Positions 16,037 through 24,868 are shown, counted from the stretch's first letter. The stretch is DNA of 64,000 nucleotides from Coriobacteriia bacterium (GCA_003149935.1 QAMH01000007.1:124001-188000), one strand, 5' to 3'. Notes: generated by a model not told the origin, from the letters alone. Program-made: numbers and translations.

Positions 16037-17071
16037 ATGCAGATGGGGTCAGTCAGCTCGTTTTTGAGCAGCTTTAGCGGTAGCTTCAAAGCTGCTCTTC
16101 TCATCTGGCCGTTCCTCTCCTTTGCTCTCACGCTTCCCGTGCTCGTGTACCTCTATCATCGTGACGGTCGACTGCGCCTGTCGTCGGCCGTGAGTGCCTA
16201 CCTCGCCATCCTCTACATCGCGGGTCTGGGCTGCTTCACGCTCTATCCGCTCCCCAGTGGTGATGCCGGTCCGGGCATCACCTACGGCATCCCGCCGCAG
16301 TTCGATCCTCTCAACTTCGTCCACGACATCGCGAAGGACGGTATCAAGGCGGTTCTGCAGCTGCTATTCAACATCGTGCTGTTCATACCGCTTGGCTTCA
16401 TAGCGAAGCGCTTTCTGCGCTTGGGCTTCGGTGTGACCGTGCTCATCTCGCTTGGGACGACGATTCTTATCGAGACCGCACAACTCACGGGCCTCTTTGG
16501 CATCTATCCGTACGCCTATCGCACCTTCGAGGTGGACGATATTATCTGCAACACACTTGGCGGCATCGTTGGATGGTGGTGCGCCTATGGGCTAAGGCGC
16601 GTGCTGCCCGAGGAGAAGGCCATCTTCCTGAAGACGACCCATGCCCCCGGCTTCGTGCGGCGATGCGTCGCCCTTTGGGTTGACCTGATTGTTATCGCCC
16701 TGTGCACGGAGGGGCCTTGGCTGTTGCTGGCCCTGGCGAGCGAGGCGTTTCTCGACGAGCCCTTCACGATAGCGGGGCTTACCGCGCCCCAGACCGAGAC
16801 GCTCATGATGTACGTCTGCTTCGCCCTTTCCTATGTCGTCTTCGAGGTCGTGGTGCCCTGGCGTAACGATGGGAGTACGGTTGGCGGCAAGCTCGTGCAT
16901 ATGTCGTTCGAGACGAGAAAGCGGATGGGAACGCAGCGGGTGCTCTTCTACGCGGTGCGCACTGCCGCGCTCATCGCCATTCTCATGTTTCCGCTCGCGC
17001 TTGTCCCGGTTATCGTCATCTTCTACCTCATCGCGCGTAAGATGCCCTACGACTATCTACCGGGGCAATGA
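16037..17071 (+). CDS. VanZ-like / RDD two-domain membrane protein
   Basis: 344 residues. The first 190 residues form a VanZ-like domain of four to five hydrophobic segments (LQLLFNIVLFIPLGF and the loop GTTILIETAQLTGLFG). The rest is an RDD-type domain (RRCVALWVDLIVIAL, then GSTVGGKLVHM), another small helical membrane domain. VanZ proteins of vancomycin clusters give low-level teicoplanin resistance; the wider family is uncharacterised. ATG 16037 closely follows GGAGGT, and an in-frame ATG at 16043 with better spacing may be the real start. It is a single gene between repeat clusters. Confidence 0.75.
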   Translation: MQMGSVSSFLSSFSGSFKAALLIWPFLSFALTLPVLVYLYHRDGRLRLSSAVSAYLAILYIAGLGCFTLYPLPSGDAGPGITYGIPPQFDPLNFVHDIAKDGIKAVLQLLFNIVLFIPLGFIAKRFLRLGFGVTVLISLGTTILIETAQLTGLFGIYPYAYRTFEVDDIICNTLGGIVGWWCAYGLRRVLPEEKAIFLKTTHAPGFVRRCVALWVDLIVIALCTEGPWLLLALASEAFLDEPFTIAGLTAPQTETLMMYVCFALSYVVFEVVVPWRNDGSTVGGKLVHMSFETRKRMGTQRVLFYAVRTAALIAILMFPLALVPVIVIFYLIARKMPYDYLPGQ

Positions 17072-17082
17072 AACCACTTCCA

Positions 17083-17233
17083 TTTCGAGCAAAATGGCGA
17101 GATTCCTCCACTTCGGGACCTTACGGTCCCTTCGGTCGGAATGACAGTAGGCAGCGGCTCCCACTTGTCATTTCGATCGAGGCGGTGCCCCCGCTGTCAT
17201 TTCGAGCGGAGCGAAGCGGAGTCGAGAAATCTC
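17083..17233. repeat. TCATTTCGAG dispersed repeat cluster B
   Basis: Direct copies of TCATTTCGA near 17168 and 17198, with an inverted partner (CGGAATGACAG) near 17138 and a final AGTCGAGAAATCTC. It occupies most of the 236-base gap upstream of the flavoprotein gene. Confidence 0.75.
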
Positions 17234-17307
17234 GTCATGCTGCCAGCCAGCGCATGCCGATTGGAGGATAATCAGCCCAATAGAACGCGACGATCCGGGA
17301 GGGACCC

Positions 17308-19254
17308 ATGAAGCGCGATTACCCCAACCTCTGCAAACCCCTCAAGGTAGGCAACCTGACATTCCGCAACCGCATGGTGTCTGCTCCCATGGGCGCCACC
17401 GACATCACGGCAGAGGGTACGCCGGGCCTGCGCACGCTAGGCTTCTACGAGGCCCGTGCCAAGGGTGGTGTCGCTGCGGTCACCGTGAGCGAGCTCGTCG
17501 TGCACCCGGAGACGGACGGCTCGCAGATGCTGCACCTCTCGCTCGCAACCCCTGGTCAGCTCGGTGCGTTTGCCTACGTTGCCGATGCCATCAAGCGTCA
17601 CGGGGCCATCGCCTCCATCGAGCTGTCGCATTCTGGCCAGTACGCGGGCACTTATATGGTGGACAAGAAGAAAAAAGGCGACCTGTGCCAGTACGGGCCA
17701 TCCGATGGCGTGCGCCCCGACGGCATCCCCGTGAAGGCACTCACGCACGAGCAGATCGATGACATCGTCGCCGCTTACGCCAACGCTGCCGTGTTGGCAC
17801 GGCGCGCCGGATTCCAGATGTGCATGGTGCATGCGGGGCATGGCTGGCTCATCAACCAGTTCCTCTCGCCGTACTTCAACAAACGCACCGACGAGTACGG
17901 CGGTTCCCTCGAGAACCGCCTGCGCTTCGCTCGCCAGATACTCACCGCGATTCGCGAGGCTACGGGCCCCGGCTTTCCCATCGAGCTGCGCATGAGTGGC
18001 TCGGAGCTTTTCGACGGCGGCTATGACATCGAGGAGGGATGCCGCATCGCCCAAGGCCTCGAGGATCTTGTTGATCTCATTCACGTGTCGGCCGGCTCCT
18101 ACCAGTTTGGCTTCTCGATCACCCATCCGTCGATGTTCCGCGATCACGGTTGCAATGTGCCGCTGGCCGCGCAGATCAAGCAGCATGTGTCCGTGCCGGT
18201 CATCGCCATCGGCGGCTTGTCCGACCCGGCGCAGATGGAGGAAATCGTCGCCAGTGGCCAGGCCGATGCCGTCGCCATGGCCCGCGCGCTGCTTGCCGAC
18301 CCCGAGCTTCCCAACAAGGTCATGGCCAACCGGGGTGACGAGGTCGTGAAGTGCCTACGTTGCTTCGTCTGCATGGCCGAGCGCCCCGTGACCCAAACAC
18401 GTCGCTGCGCCGTGAACCCGCTCATCGGCCGTGAGTTCGAGGGGCTGACCGTGACGCCCACGGCCTGGCCAAAGCGTGTGCTCGTGGCCGGCGGTGGCAT
18501 TGCCGGCATGAAGGCGGCCCACACCGCAGCGCTACGCGGCCATGACGTGACGCTATGCGAGGCAAGTGACGAGCTCGGCGGCATCCTGCGCACCGAGGCG
18601 GCGCTTCCCTTCAAGTACGACATGTACGAGTTGGGGCGCACCTATGCGCATCTGTGCCGCGAGGCCGGCGTCGACATTCGGCTCGAGACACCCGTGACCG
18701 CCGCATTGTGCGAAGAGCTCGACCCCGACGCGCTTATCATCGCCGTAGGCTCCGAGCCCATCAAGCTCCCCTTCCCCGTGGCTGAGGACGCTCGCGTGAT
18801 TTCCATAGACGAGCTCTACCTGGACGGCGCCGAGCCGGGACCAGAGGTCACCGTCATTGGCGGCGGTCTCACCGGCTGCGAGTGCGCGCTGCAACTGGCA
18901 CGCACGGGTCACAAGGTGCACCTCATCGAGATGCGTTCCGAACTGGCTCCCGATGCCAACATTCGCCATCGTCCCATCTTGCTGGCAGAGCTGGAGGGCG
19001 AGGATATTGACGTGCTGACGGGTGCGGCCGCGAAGTGCGTGGACGCCGATGGCGTAACGGTCACCATCGATGGCGAGGGGAGAGTGGTGCCGTGTCAGTC
19101 GGTCATCGCCGCCATCGGTCAGCGCTCGCGCAGCGCGGTTGTCGACGAGCTACGCGATGGTGCGCCTTTCGTACGCGTCATCGGCGATGCCCAGCGGCCG
19201 GCCAACATCACGCTCGCGATCTACGAGGCCTACCACGCCGCGCTGGATGTGTAA
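17308..19254 (+). CDS. Old Yellow Enzyme-type Fe-S flavoprotein (2-enoate / dienoyl-CoA / daidzein reductase-like)
   Basis: 648 residues in the three-part layout of 2,4-dienoyl-CoA reductase, BaiCD/BaiH and daidzein reductase. An N-terminal FMN barrel (HAGHGWLINQFLSP, DEYGGSLENR) is followed by [4Fe-4S] ligands Cys349, Cys352, Cys355 and Cys367, and then by a C-terminal FAD/NAD(P) domain (AGGGIAGMKAA near 391, second GGG motif near 520). Such enzymes reduce a C=C bond next to a carbonyl with NAD(P)H. GGGAGGG precedes the ATG. An MFS transporter follows after 30 bases, so the two are probably an uptake-reduction pair. The substrate is unknown; a plant phenolic, bile-acid or enoate compound would fit the family. 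Confidence 0.87.
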   Translation: MKRDYPNLCKPLKVGNLTFRNRMVSAPMGATDITAEGTPGLRTLGFYEARAKGGVAAVTVSELVVHPETDGSQMLHLSLATPGQLGAFAYVADAIKRHGAIASIELSHSGQYAGTYMVDKKKKGDLCQYGPSDGVRPDGIPVKALTHEQIDDIVAAYANAAVLARRAGFQMCMVHAGHGWLINQFLSPYFNKRTDEYGGSLENRLRFARQILTAIREATGPGFPIELRMSGSELFDGGYDIEEGCRIAQGLEDLVDLIHVSAGSYQFGFSITHPSMFRDHGCNVPLAAQIKQHVSVPVIAIGGLSDPAQMEEIVASGQADAVAMARALLADPELPNKVMANRGDEVVKCLRCFVCMAERPVTQTRRCAVNPLIGREFEGLTVTPTAWPKRVLVAGGGIAGMKAAHTAALRGHDVTLCEASDELGGILRTEAALPFKYDMYELGRTYAHLCREAGVDIRLETPVTAALCEELDPDALIIAVGSEPIKLPFPVAEDARVISIDELYLDGAEPGPEVTVIGGGLTGCECALQLARTGHKVHLIEMRSELAPDANIRHRPILLAELEGEDIDVLTGAAAKCVDADGVTVTIDGEGRVVPCQSVIAAIGQRSRSAVVDELRDGAPFVRVIGDAQRPANITLAIYEAYHAALDV

Positions 19255-19284
19255 CAGACCCCACACGCGAACAATGAACGCATC

Positions 19285-20619
19285 ATGAACAAGCAGACCG
19301 AACATACATCGCGCATGGATGTCATTTCGCTGGTCGTCCTGGTCGTCGTGACGGCGTTCACGGCCCTCTACATGAAGGGCCTGAACAGCGGTATTCCCTA
19401 CTACTACGATAGCATCGGCTATTCGGCCACCATCGGCGGCACCTTCGTCGCGGTGTTCACGCTGGCAAGCACCGTCATGCGTCTGGTCGGTGGGCAGATC
19501 ACCGACCACTTCTCCCATTACCGGGTCCTCATGGCAAGTTTGCTGGGACTGCTTCTGGGCGTCGCCATTCCCGCCGTATGGGACGACTTCTTCGTTGTGA
19601 TGGCCGCGCGCGTGCTCCAGGGCGCGGCGTTCGCGCTGGCGACCAATGTCATGACCGTTGCCGTCATGAGCACTGCCTCCATGAAGCATATGGGTCGGCG
19701 CATGGGAATCAAGGGAGCGGGGACGTCACTGGGCACCATGTTCGGTGCGCTCGTCGCCACGGGACTTCTCGACGGTATCGGATTCCAGGGGTTCTTCGGA
19801 TTCTACGTTGCGCTCATGCTGGCCGCCATGCTCATGGTTTTCCTGCTCAAGCGGGCAGAGCGTGCGGAGGCGAAGAGGGCTCAGCAGGCAGCGGCACCGC
19901 AAGGTGAAGACGCGTCCGCGGCATCCACAACCACCACCGCGGACGCGGTGCAGGACACCAAGCGCGAAGAGAAGACGCCGCCTGTCGCGCAGCAAGGCGA
20001 CACGCCCAAGCTCACCGCTGGCCAACGCCTGCGCGCCCTCATCAAGCCGTATCTCATGCCGCAGGTGTTTCCCTTTCTGGCCATGTCGTTTGCGCGCCGC
20101 ATGCCCAAGGGCTTCTGCATCTCGTTCATCCTGATATTCGCCCGATACACCGGAATCGAGATGGGCGCCCTCTTCTTCGTCGTCGCGGGAGCTACGACTC
20201 TGACTTGCCGGCTGCTGGGCGGCAAACTGTTCGATAGCGAGAAAACCTGGCTGCTCCTGCCCGTGATCTCGGCGCAGATAGTGGGGTTTGCCCTGCTGGC
20301 CGCATTTCCCTCTCTCGTCACGCTCATCGTCGCCGCCGTGGGTTATGGGATCTCCGTCGGACTTAGCTCGCCATTCATCAAGACGCTTACCGCCAAGTCG
20401 GCGCCAAAGGAGCACTGGGGCGTCGTCAACGGGGAGCTGTATTTCTTCGGTGACATGGGCAAGGCGCTGGGCGCTTTCCTAGGCGGCATCATCATCGACA
20501 TGCTGAGCAAAAGCCTCATCCCCGAAATCGCGCTGGGCTTCTCCATCGTCACCAGCGTGCTCACGGCAATCGCGCTTATCGCCGGCCATCGCGCCAAGCG
20601 CGCAAATGACCGCTCCTAG
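19285..20619 (+). CDS. MFS transporter
   Basis: 444 residues with about 12 hydrophobic segments. A long Ala/Thr/Glu-rich cytoplasmic linker (about residues 193-240) lies between the two halves. GGQITDHFSHYRVLM is the motif A loop. Upstream, the flavoprotein gene ends 30 bases away, so the two are probably co-transcribed. The stop overlaps the end of the convergent double-MarR gene by four bases, which leaves no room for a dedicated terminator. It probably imports the flavoprotein substrate. Confidence 0.82.
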   Translation: MNKQTEHTSRMDVISLVVLVVVTAFTALYMKGLNSGIPYYYDSIGYSATIGGTFVAVFTLASTVMRLVGGQITDHFSHYRVLMASLLGLLLGVAIPAVWDDFFVVMAARVLQGAAFALATNVMTVAVMSTASMKHMGRRMGIKGAGTSLGTMFGALVATGLLDGIGFQGFFGFYVALMLAAMLMVFLLKRAERAEAKRAQQAAAPQGEDASAASTTTTADAVQDTKREEKTPPVAQQGDTPKLTAGQRLRALIKPYLMPQVFPFLAMSFARRMPKGFCISFILIFARYTGIEMGALFFVVAGATTLTCRLLGGKLFDSEKTWLLLPVISAQIVGFALLAAFPSLVTLIVAAVGYGISVGLSSPFIKTLTAKSAPKEHWGVVNGELYFFGDMGKALGAFLGGIIIDMLSKSLIPEIALGFSIVTSVLTAIALIAGHRAKRANDRS

Positions 20620-21563
20620 CCGAAAAGCCTCATGCTGCGCTCGCGCGTGACGACGCCTTGCGCGGCGCTCAGGTGTATGCGCACGGCCTCTTCGTCGCTG
20701 TGGCACGTCTCGAGGAGCGCGTCATGCGTGGGAAGAAGCAGCCCTTCCGTTCGGTCACGCCCCTTTTGCGTCAACTGCAGCAACTTGGTCCGGCGGTTTT
20801 CCGTGCTACGTTCCTTGGAGATGAGCCCCTGAGATTCCAGGGTCTTCATGGGTGCCGTGATGTCGCTGCTCTTCAGGAAAAGGTAGTCGGCGATGCGGGA
20901 TGCGGTCACGTTGGGACCGAGCACGTAGAGCGCGAGCAATACGCGGAGCTCGGACGTCTTGAGGCCGAGTTCGCGTAGACGTTGCGCCGTGAGCGTGCGC
21001 GAGATCATGATGGTGTCGAAGAATGCCGTGTCCAGGCGGAATTTGCCGTTCTCGATGCGCTGCGCGTCGTGCAGGGTCACCGCATCGGTCGAACTGGCGA
21101 AGGCGGCTTCGAGCTGCTCGGGCGTGAGGTTCTTCCAGTAGTTCTGCAAGAACTGCCCGACGTGGTAATCCGCCCGCTCGATGGACGAAGCTCCCTTGGC
21201 GGTAAGGGCGAGCGACACTACGCGCATGTCATCGGGGTCTTCCGTCCTCGTGACGAGCCCGTCGTCCACAAGGTGGGGAACTGCAGCCGAAACCGTGCTC
21301 ACGCCGACGCACAGGTTGGCGGCAAGGTCGGTGCTGCGCATGGTCTGCCGCGGGGCCGATAGCAGGCGCAAAAGCATGCGGTACTGCAGAGTCGTGAGAG
21401 AACAGTCGCTTTCCAGGATGCGACTGATGGATTTGTACAGCAGATTCATGATGGTGAGGTAGTCTGACAGGCCCTCGACTGCGGCGACATGCTGTGGATG
21501 ATTGACGTCCTCGAGTTTGCGGCGTTCCTGGCCAAGTTCTGCTGCGATCATGAAAGCCCCCAT
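20616..21563 (-). CDS. Double MarR-family regulator (two fused MarR domains)
   Basis: 315 residues, about twice a normal MarR protein. Residues about 35-150 form one winged-helix domain (TTLQYRMLLRLL, STDLAANLCVGVSTVSAAVPHL, RTEDPDDMRVVSLALTAKG). Residues about 165-300 form a second (TSELRVLLALYVLG, ASRIADYLFLKSSDITAPMKTL, STENRRTKLLQLTQKG). MarR proteins normally dimerise, so this may be an intramolecular dimer whose halves can diverge in ligand and DNA preference. It is divergent from the molybdoenzyme genes, and an AT-rich inverted repeat (21595-21618) lies between. ATG 21551 is an alternative start. It probably controls the molybdoenzyme and perhaps the flavoprotein genes. Confidence 0.83.
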   Translation of the reverse strand: MGAFMIAAELGQERRKLEDVNHPQHVAAVEGLSDYLTIMNLLYKSISRILESDCSLTTLQYRMLLRLLSAPRQTMRSTDLAANLCVGVSTVSAAVPHLVDDGLVTRTEDPDDMRVVSLALTAKGASSIERADYHVGQFLQNYWKNLTPEQLEAAFASSTDAVTLHDAQRIENGKFRLDTAFFDTIMISRTLTAQRLRELGLKTSELRVLLALYVLGPNVTASRIADYLFLKSSDITAPMKTLESQGLISKERSTENRRTKLLQLTQKGRDRTEGLLLPTHDALLETCHSDEEAVRIHLSAAQGVVTRERSMRLFG

Positions 21564-21594
21564 TACGCTGGCTTTGCGAAAAATTATTCAACCA

Positions 21595-21618
21595 CAATAT
21601 TATTTAATGCATATATTG
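21595..21618. promoter_or_regulatory. AT-rich operator-like inverted repeat between MarR and molybdoenzyme genes
   Basis: CAATAT (21595-21600) and ATATTG (21613-21618) form an inverted repeat around ATGCAT, in a sharply AT-rich 60-base stretch of an otherwise GC-rich region. Its place in the divergent gap suits the adjacent regulator, but binding is inferred. Confidence 0.55.
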
Positions 21619-21729
21619 TTAATGAAAAATGCTTTACATAAGGATGGATGGGCGTAATCTGGTCGTGACTGGTCATCGCGGATGCGTCGCATGCCGCAGC
21701 CAGCAAAGAGAGAGCGAGAGGAGTTTCGC

Positions 21730-24150
21730 ATGTCGGAAGAATCGTTCGTCTACACCGCCTGCCCTGGCTGGGGCGATCACGACTACTGTGCGCTCAAGAC
21801 CATCGTGAAAGATGGCAAGATCGAGCGCATGGAGCGTATCGTTTACTCGGCCCCGGAAGAGCCCGATGGGCACATCTGCCAGAAGGGCTGCCTTGCAGGC
21901 CGTCAGCCCTATGATCCCAAGCGCCTGAAGAAGCCGCTCAAGCGCGTCGGCGAGCGCGGCGAAGGCAAGTGGGAGGAGATCAGCTGGGATCAGGCCCTCG
22001 ACGAGATCGGCGAGAAGCTCTGCAAGATTCGCGACGAGTACGGCCCGGACAAGGTCGTCCTCTGGAATCTTGGCGCAGGCGTTCCCGCCCAGTACAGCTT
22101 CGAGAACCTGATGCCGTTCCGCTTCGCGAACACCTTTGGCGTCACCGTCCCGCTCGGTTCGATCGGCCTGGACAACGGCCCGTTCTATGCCGAGTTCTAC
22201 AATGCCGGCAGCGAGTTTCCGCGCACGGTCATCGACCCGCGCATCATGGTCGGCACGGACCTCATCTACGTGTGGGGCTGCAACCCCATCGAGAACCAGA
22301 TGCGCTGCGCCCAGAACCTCGTGCGCGCACGCGAGGCCGGCGCCCGCATCGTCGACCTCGGCCTCATCTTCGACGGCACCGCCGGCTTTGCCGACGAGTT
22401 CGTCGCGATGAAGCCAGCCTCCGACGGCTACCTGGCGATGGCGATGGTCAACTACATCCTGCAAAACGACCTGCAGGCAAGCGAGTACCTGCTCGCTCGC
22501 TCCATCGCTGCCTATCTCGTCGACGATGAGACCGGCCTGCTGGCGCGTGATGGCGAGGGTAACTACCTCGTCTGGGATGCGGCGAGCAATGCGGCCGTGC
22601 CCGTTGCGCCCAAGGCCGGCGCGTATCCCGAGGGTGCCGATATCCCGCTGTTTGGCAGCTATCAAATCGACGGCAAGAGCTACACGACGGCGCTCCAGAA
22701 GCTCAAGGACGCGGCCGCGGAGTACACCTTCGAGTTGGCTGCCGAGAAGTGCGGCATCGGCGCCGAAGACGCCGAGCGCCTCGCGCGTGACTGGGTCGAG
22801 GCCGAGAACGCCTTCATCCTGTCGGGCTATGGTCTGCGCTACCGCAACTCCAATGAGACCTACCGCCAGTTCCTCCTGCTCGGCGCGCTGACCGGCCGCC
22901 TGGGCAAGCCGGGCAGCGGCGTCTTCGAGGCGCTGCAGCTCCAGAGCTGGCCGCTCGTCTTCAACGACCTGCCCATCAGCTGCCCCGATGGCGTGCCCGG
23001 CGTCAAGTCCGTGCCGGTGCGCATGGGCGAGTGGTTCGCCAAGGCCGAGGCTCCCGATAGCCCCTACAAGGCGCTCATCGTGTGCTCGGGCAACCCCGTG
23101 CACCAGCAGCCCGACCGTCAGCGTTGGCTCGACGTCGTCGATGGCATGGAGCTCGTCGTCGACTACGACGTGTGGCTCACCGACACCGGCGAAATCGCCG
23201 ACTACGTGCTCCCCGACCTCATGTCCTTCGAGCGTGAGGACCTCATCACGGGCGCCTGCTACAACCACATCATCCTGCAGGAGCCGGCCATCGAGCCGCA
23301 GGTTGACGGCCACGAGCCCGTCTGGGTCTTCAGCGAGCTCGCCAAGCGCGTCGGTCTCGGCGACTACTTCACGATGAGTATCCCCGAGTACATCGACATC
23401 CGCCTGCAGACGCAGTACCCGCTGATTGCTGGTGTCCAGCCGCCCGTCACCTACGAGCGCCTCAAGGCCGAGAAGATGATCCGCGCCGCCGCGCCGCCCG
23501 AGCCCAAGTACACGCCATACCTCAACCCCGCCGAGGTCCTCGACAACGAGACCGGCCGCATGGAGATCATGTACTCCGAGAAGCTCGCCGAGCTCGACAT
23601 GGCGACGACCAAGGTGCTCGAGCCGAACAAGATCGGCAAGTCGACCGAGTATCCCTACCAGCTCTTCACCGGCCGCCAGCGCTTCTTCATGCAATCGAGC
23701 TTCACCGACGATCCAATCACCGTGAAGCTGTCGGGCGAGACGCCGGCGACGAGGCTCAATCCCGTCCAGGCGCAGCGCCTTGGTCTGGCCGAGGACGACA
23801 TGGTCGAGGTCTTCAACGAGCGTGGCCACGTCGTCACGCGCCTCGTGCTCGACGAGAGCGTGCCCGATGGCACCGTTCACGTGTGGTTCGGCTGGCGTCG
23901 CCGCCAGTTCGAGGAGGGCACCTACGCCGAGATCACGCACCAGTGCGCCGGCAAGGATTCGCAGGGCCCGCTCGAGGACAAGTGGTTTGCCGATTGGCTT
24001 GCCGCAGGTCATCATCCCAACCCGTACGTCGAGTCGATGAGTTCGCTCACGGGCTCGACCGACTGCTACTGGGATTCGTGGTGCGACATCCGCAAGTTCG
24101 AGGGTGAGATTACGCCCAATCCGCAGGGCACCATCGTAAAGGAGGCTTAG
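21730..24150 (+). CDS. Molybdopterin-dependent oxidoreductase, catalytic subunit (DMSO reductase superfamily)
   Basis: 806 residues with no Tat signal, so cytosolic. The order is Fe-S/N-terminal domain, molybdopterin core (VLWNLGAG, LGSIGLDNGPFY, VWGCNP, then VCSGNPVHQQPDRQ) and the C-terminal dinucleotide-binding domain (LFTGRQRF to WFGWRRRQFEEG). N-terminal cysteines are Cys11, Cys20, Cys50 and Cys54. The usual C-x2-C-x3-C is replaced by C-x8-C with a Gly-Asp-His-Asp between. The layout with a small ferredoxin subunit and no membrane anchor recalls pyrogallol transhydroxylase and gut catechol dehydroxylases. GAGAGGAG sits 7 bases before ATG 21730, preferred over ATG 21682. The substrate is not known. 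Confidence 0.83.
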   Translation: MSEESFVYTACPGWGDHDYCALKTIVKDGKIERMERIVYSAPEEPDGHICQKGCLAGRQPYDPKRLKKPLKRVGERGEGKWEEISWDQALDEIGEKLCKIRDEYGPDKVVLWNLGAGVPAQYSFENLMPFRFANTFGVTVPLGSIGLDNGPFYAEFYNAGSEFPRTVIDPRIMVGTDLIYVWGCNPIENQMRCAQNLVRAREAGARIVDLGLIFDGTAGFADEFVAMKPASDGYLAMAMVNYILQNDLQASEYLLARSIAAYLVDDETGLLARDGEGNYLVWDAASNAAVPVAPKAGAYPEGADIPLFGSYQIDGKSYTTALQKLKDAAAEYTFELAAEKCGIGAEDAERLARDWVEAENAFILSGYGLRYRNSNETYRQFLLLGALTGRLGKPGSGVFEALQLQSWPLVFNDLPISCPDGVPGVKSVPVRMGEWFAKAEAPDSPYKALIVCSGNPVHQQPDRQRWLDVVDGMELVVDYDVWLTDTGEIADYVLPDLMSFEREDLITGACYNHIILQEPAIEPQVDGHEPVWVFSELAKRVGLGDYFTMSIPEYIDIRLQTQYPLIAGVQPPVTYERLKAEKMIRAAAPPEPKYTPYLNPAEVLDNETGRMEIMYSEKLAELDMATTKVLEPNKIGKSTEYPYQLFTGRQRFFMQSSFTDDPITVKLSGETPATRLNPVQAQRLGLAEDDMVEVFNERGHVVTRLVLDESVPDGTVHVWFGWRRRQFEEGTYAEITHQCAGKDSQGPLEDKWFADWLAAGHHPNPYVESMSSLTGSTDCYWDSWCDIRKFEGEITPNPQGTIVKEA

Positions 24151-24154
24151 AGCC

Positions 24155-24574
24155 ATGGCTTACAAGATGTTGGTCGACATTGACCGCTGCATTGGCTGCT
24201 GGACGTGCGCGATGGGCTGCAAGGTTGGCAACCACCTGGAAGATGACGAGTACCGTGTCGAGATCAAGACGCATGGATCGGGCGCCGGCATCGACCGTCC
24301 TGAGGGCGTCTATCCCGACCTGCACATGTGGTGGCAGCCTATCTACCTGCCCAACTGCACCTTCTGTCCCGAGCGCATGAAGGAGGGCGAACCGCAGTTC
24401 TGCGTAATGGATTGCCCGACGCTTGCGTTGGCCTTTGGCGATGCCGACGACCCGGACTCCGCCTACTCGCAGGCTCGTGCACGACTCGAGGCTCGCGGTG
24501 CGCGGTTCTGGGAGCTCGACGATGCCGGCACGACGACGCGCTCCTGTATCGAGTACGCAAGCACCCGCCAATAA
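24155..24574 (+). CDS. Ferredoxin-like electron-transfer subunit of the molybdoenzyme
   Basis: 139 residues. Cys12-x2-Cys15-x2-Cys18-x3-Cys22 binds one [4Fe-4S] cluster, and Cys68-x2-Cys71-x11-Cys83-x3-Cys87 a second. DmsB-type subunits normally hold four clusters in about 200 residues, so this is a reduced version, closer in size to small subunits of soluble molybdoenzymes. AAAGGAGG (about 24138-24145) precedes the ATG, four bases after the catalytic gene stop. No membrane anchor follows, so electrons must come from a soluble donor. Confidence 0.85.
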   Translation: MAYKMLVDIDRCIGCWTCAMGCKVGNHLEDDEYRVEIKTHGSGAGIDRPEGVYPDLHMWWQPIYLPNCTFCPERMKEGEPQFCVMDCPTLALAFGDADDPDSAYSQARARLEARGARFWELDDAGTTTRSCIEYASTRQ

Positions 24575-24608
24575 TCAGAGCGCAAATGTGGGGCGATTGC
24601 GCGGGTCA

Positions 24609-24839
24609 TGCAAGGAATTTTCGATTTTGTGAGGTTGCAGCACGGCCCGTGCAAAGATTTTTCGATTATGTGAGACTGCAGCGAGGACCTTGCAGAAAAA
24701 TTGCGATTATGTGAGACCTTCGGATTACAGGGTCTCACATAATCGAAAAAACGTGCATTCCCCGTCAGGTGGCTTCACACAATCGCGTTTTTTCTGCATA
24801 TGCCGCTGAGTGATTACACATAATCGAAAAAAACGTGCA
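24609..24839. repeat. Symmetric 41-bp array: three units forward, three reversed
   Basis: Forward units start at TGCA 24609, 24650 and 24691, exactly 41 bases apart. Reverse units end at TGCA 24757, 24798 and 24839, again exactly 41 apart. Both sets are symmetric about 24724. The shared core is TGCA, about nine variable bases, then CGATTWTGTGA; the remaining 14-17 bases differ between units. The central part forms a GTGAGACC/GGTCTCAC stem. A second locus of the same design is at 37815-37964. It lies after the molybdoenzyme operon. The function is unknown. Confidence 0.9.
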
Positions 24840-24868
24840 TCCTGTTCCTGCGCGAGTGAAGCAAGGCG

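Noticed and set aside
21673..24156. Very long open frame on the minus strand opposite the molybdoenzyme gene
   Set aside because: It is a mirror of GC-rich third positions in the plus-strand gene, with no recognisable domain and very biased composition. The plus-strand product has clear motifs.
24609..24839. CRISPR array
   Set aside because: The repeats change direction in the middle and the variable part of 14-17 bases is too short for spacers. No cas genes are in the window.
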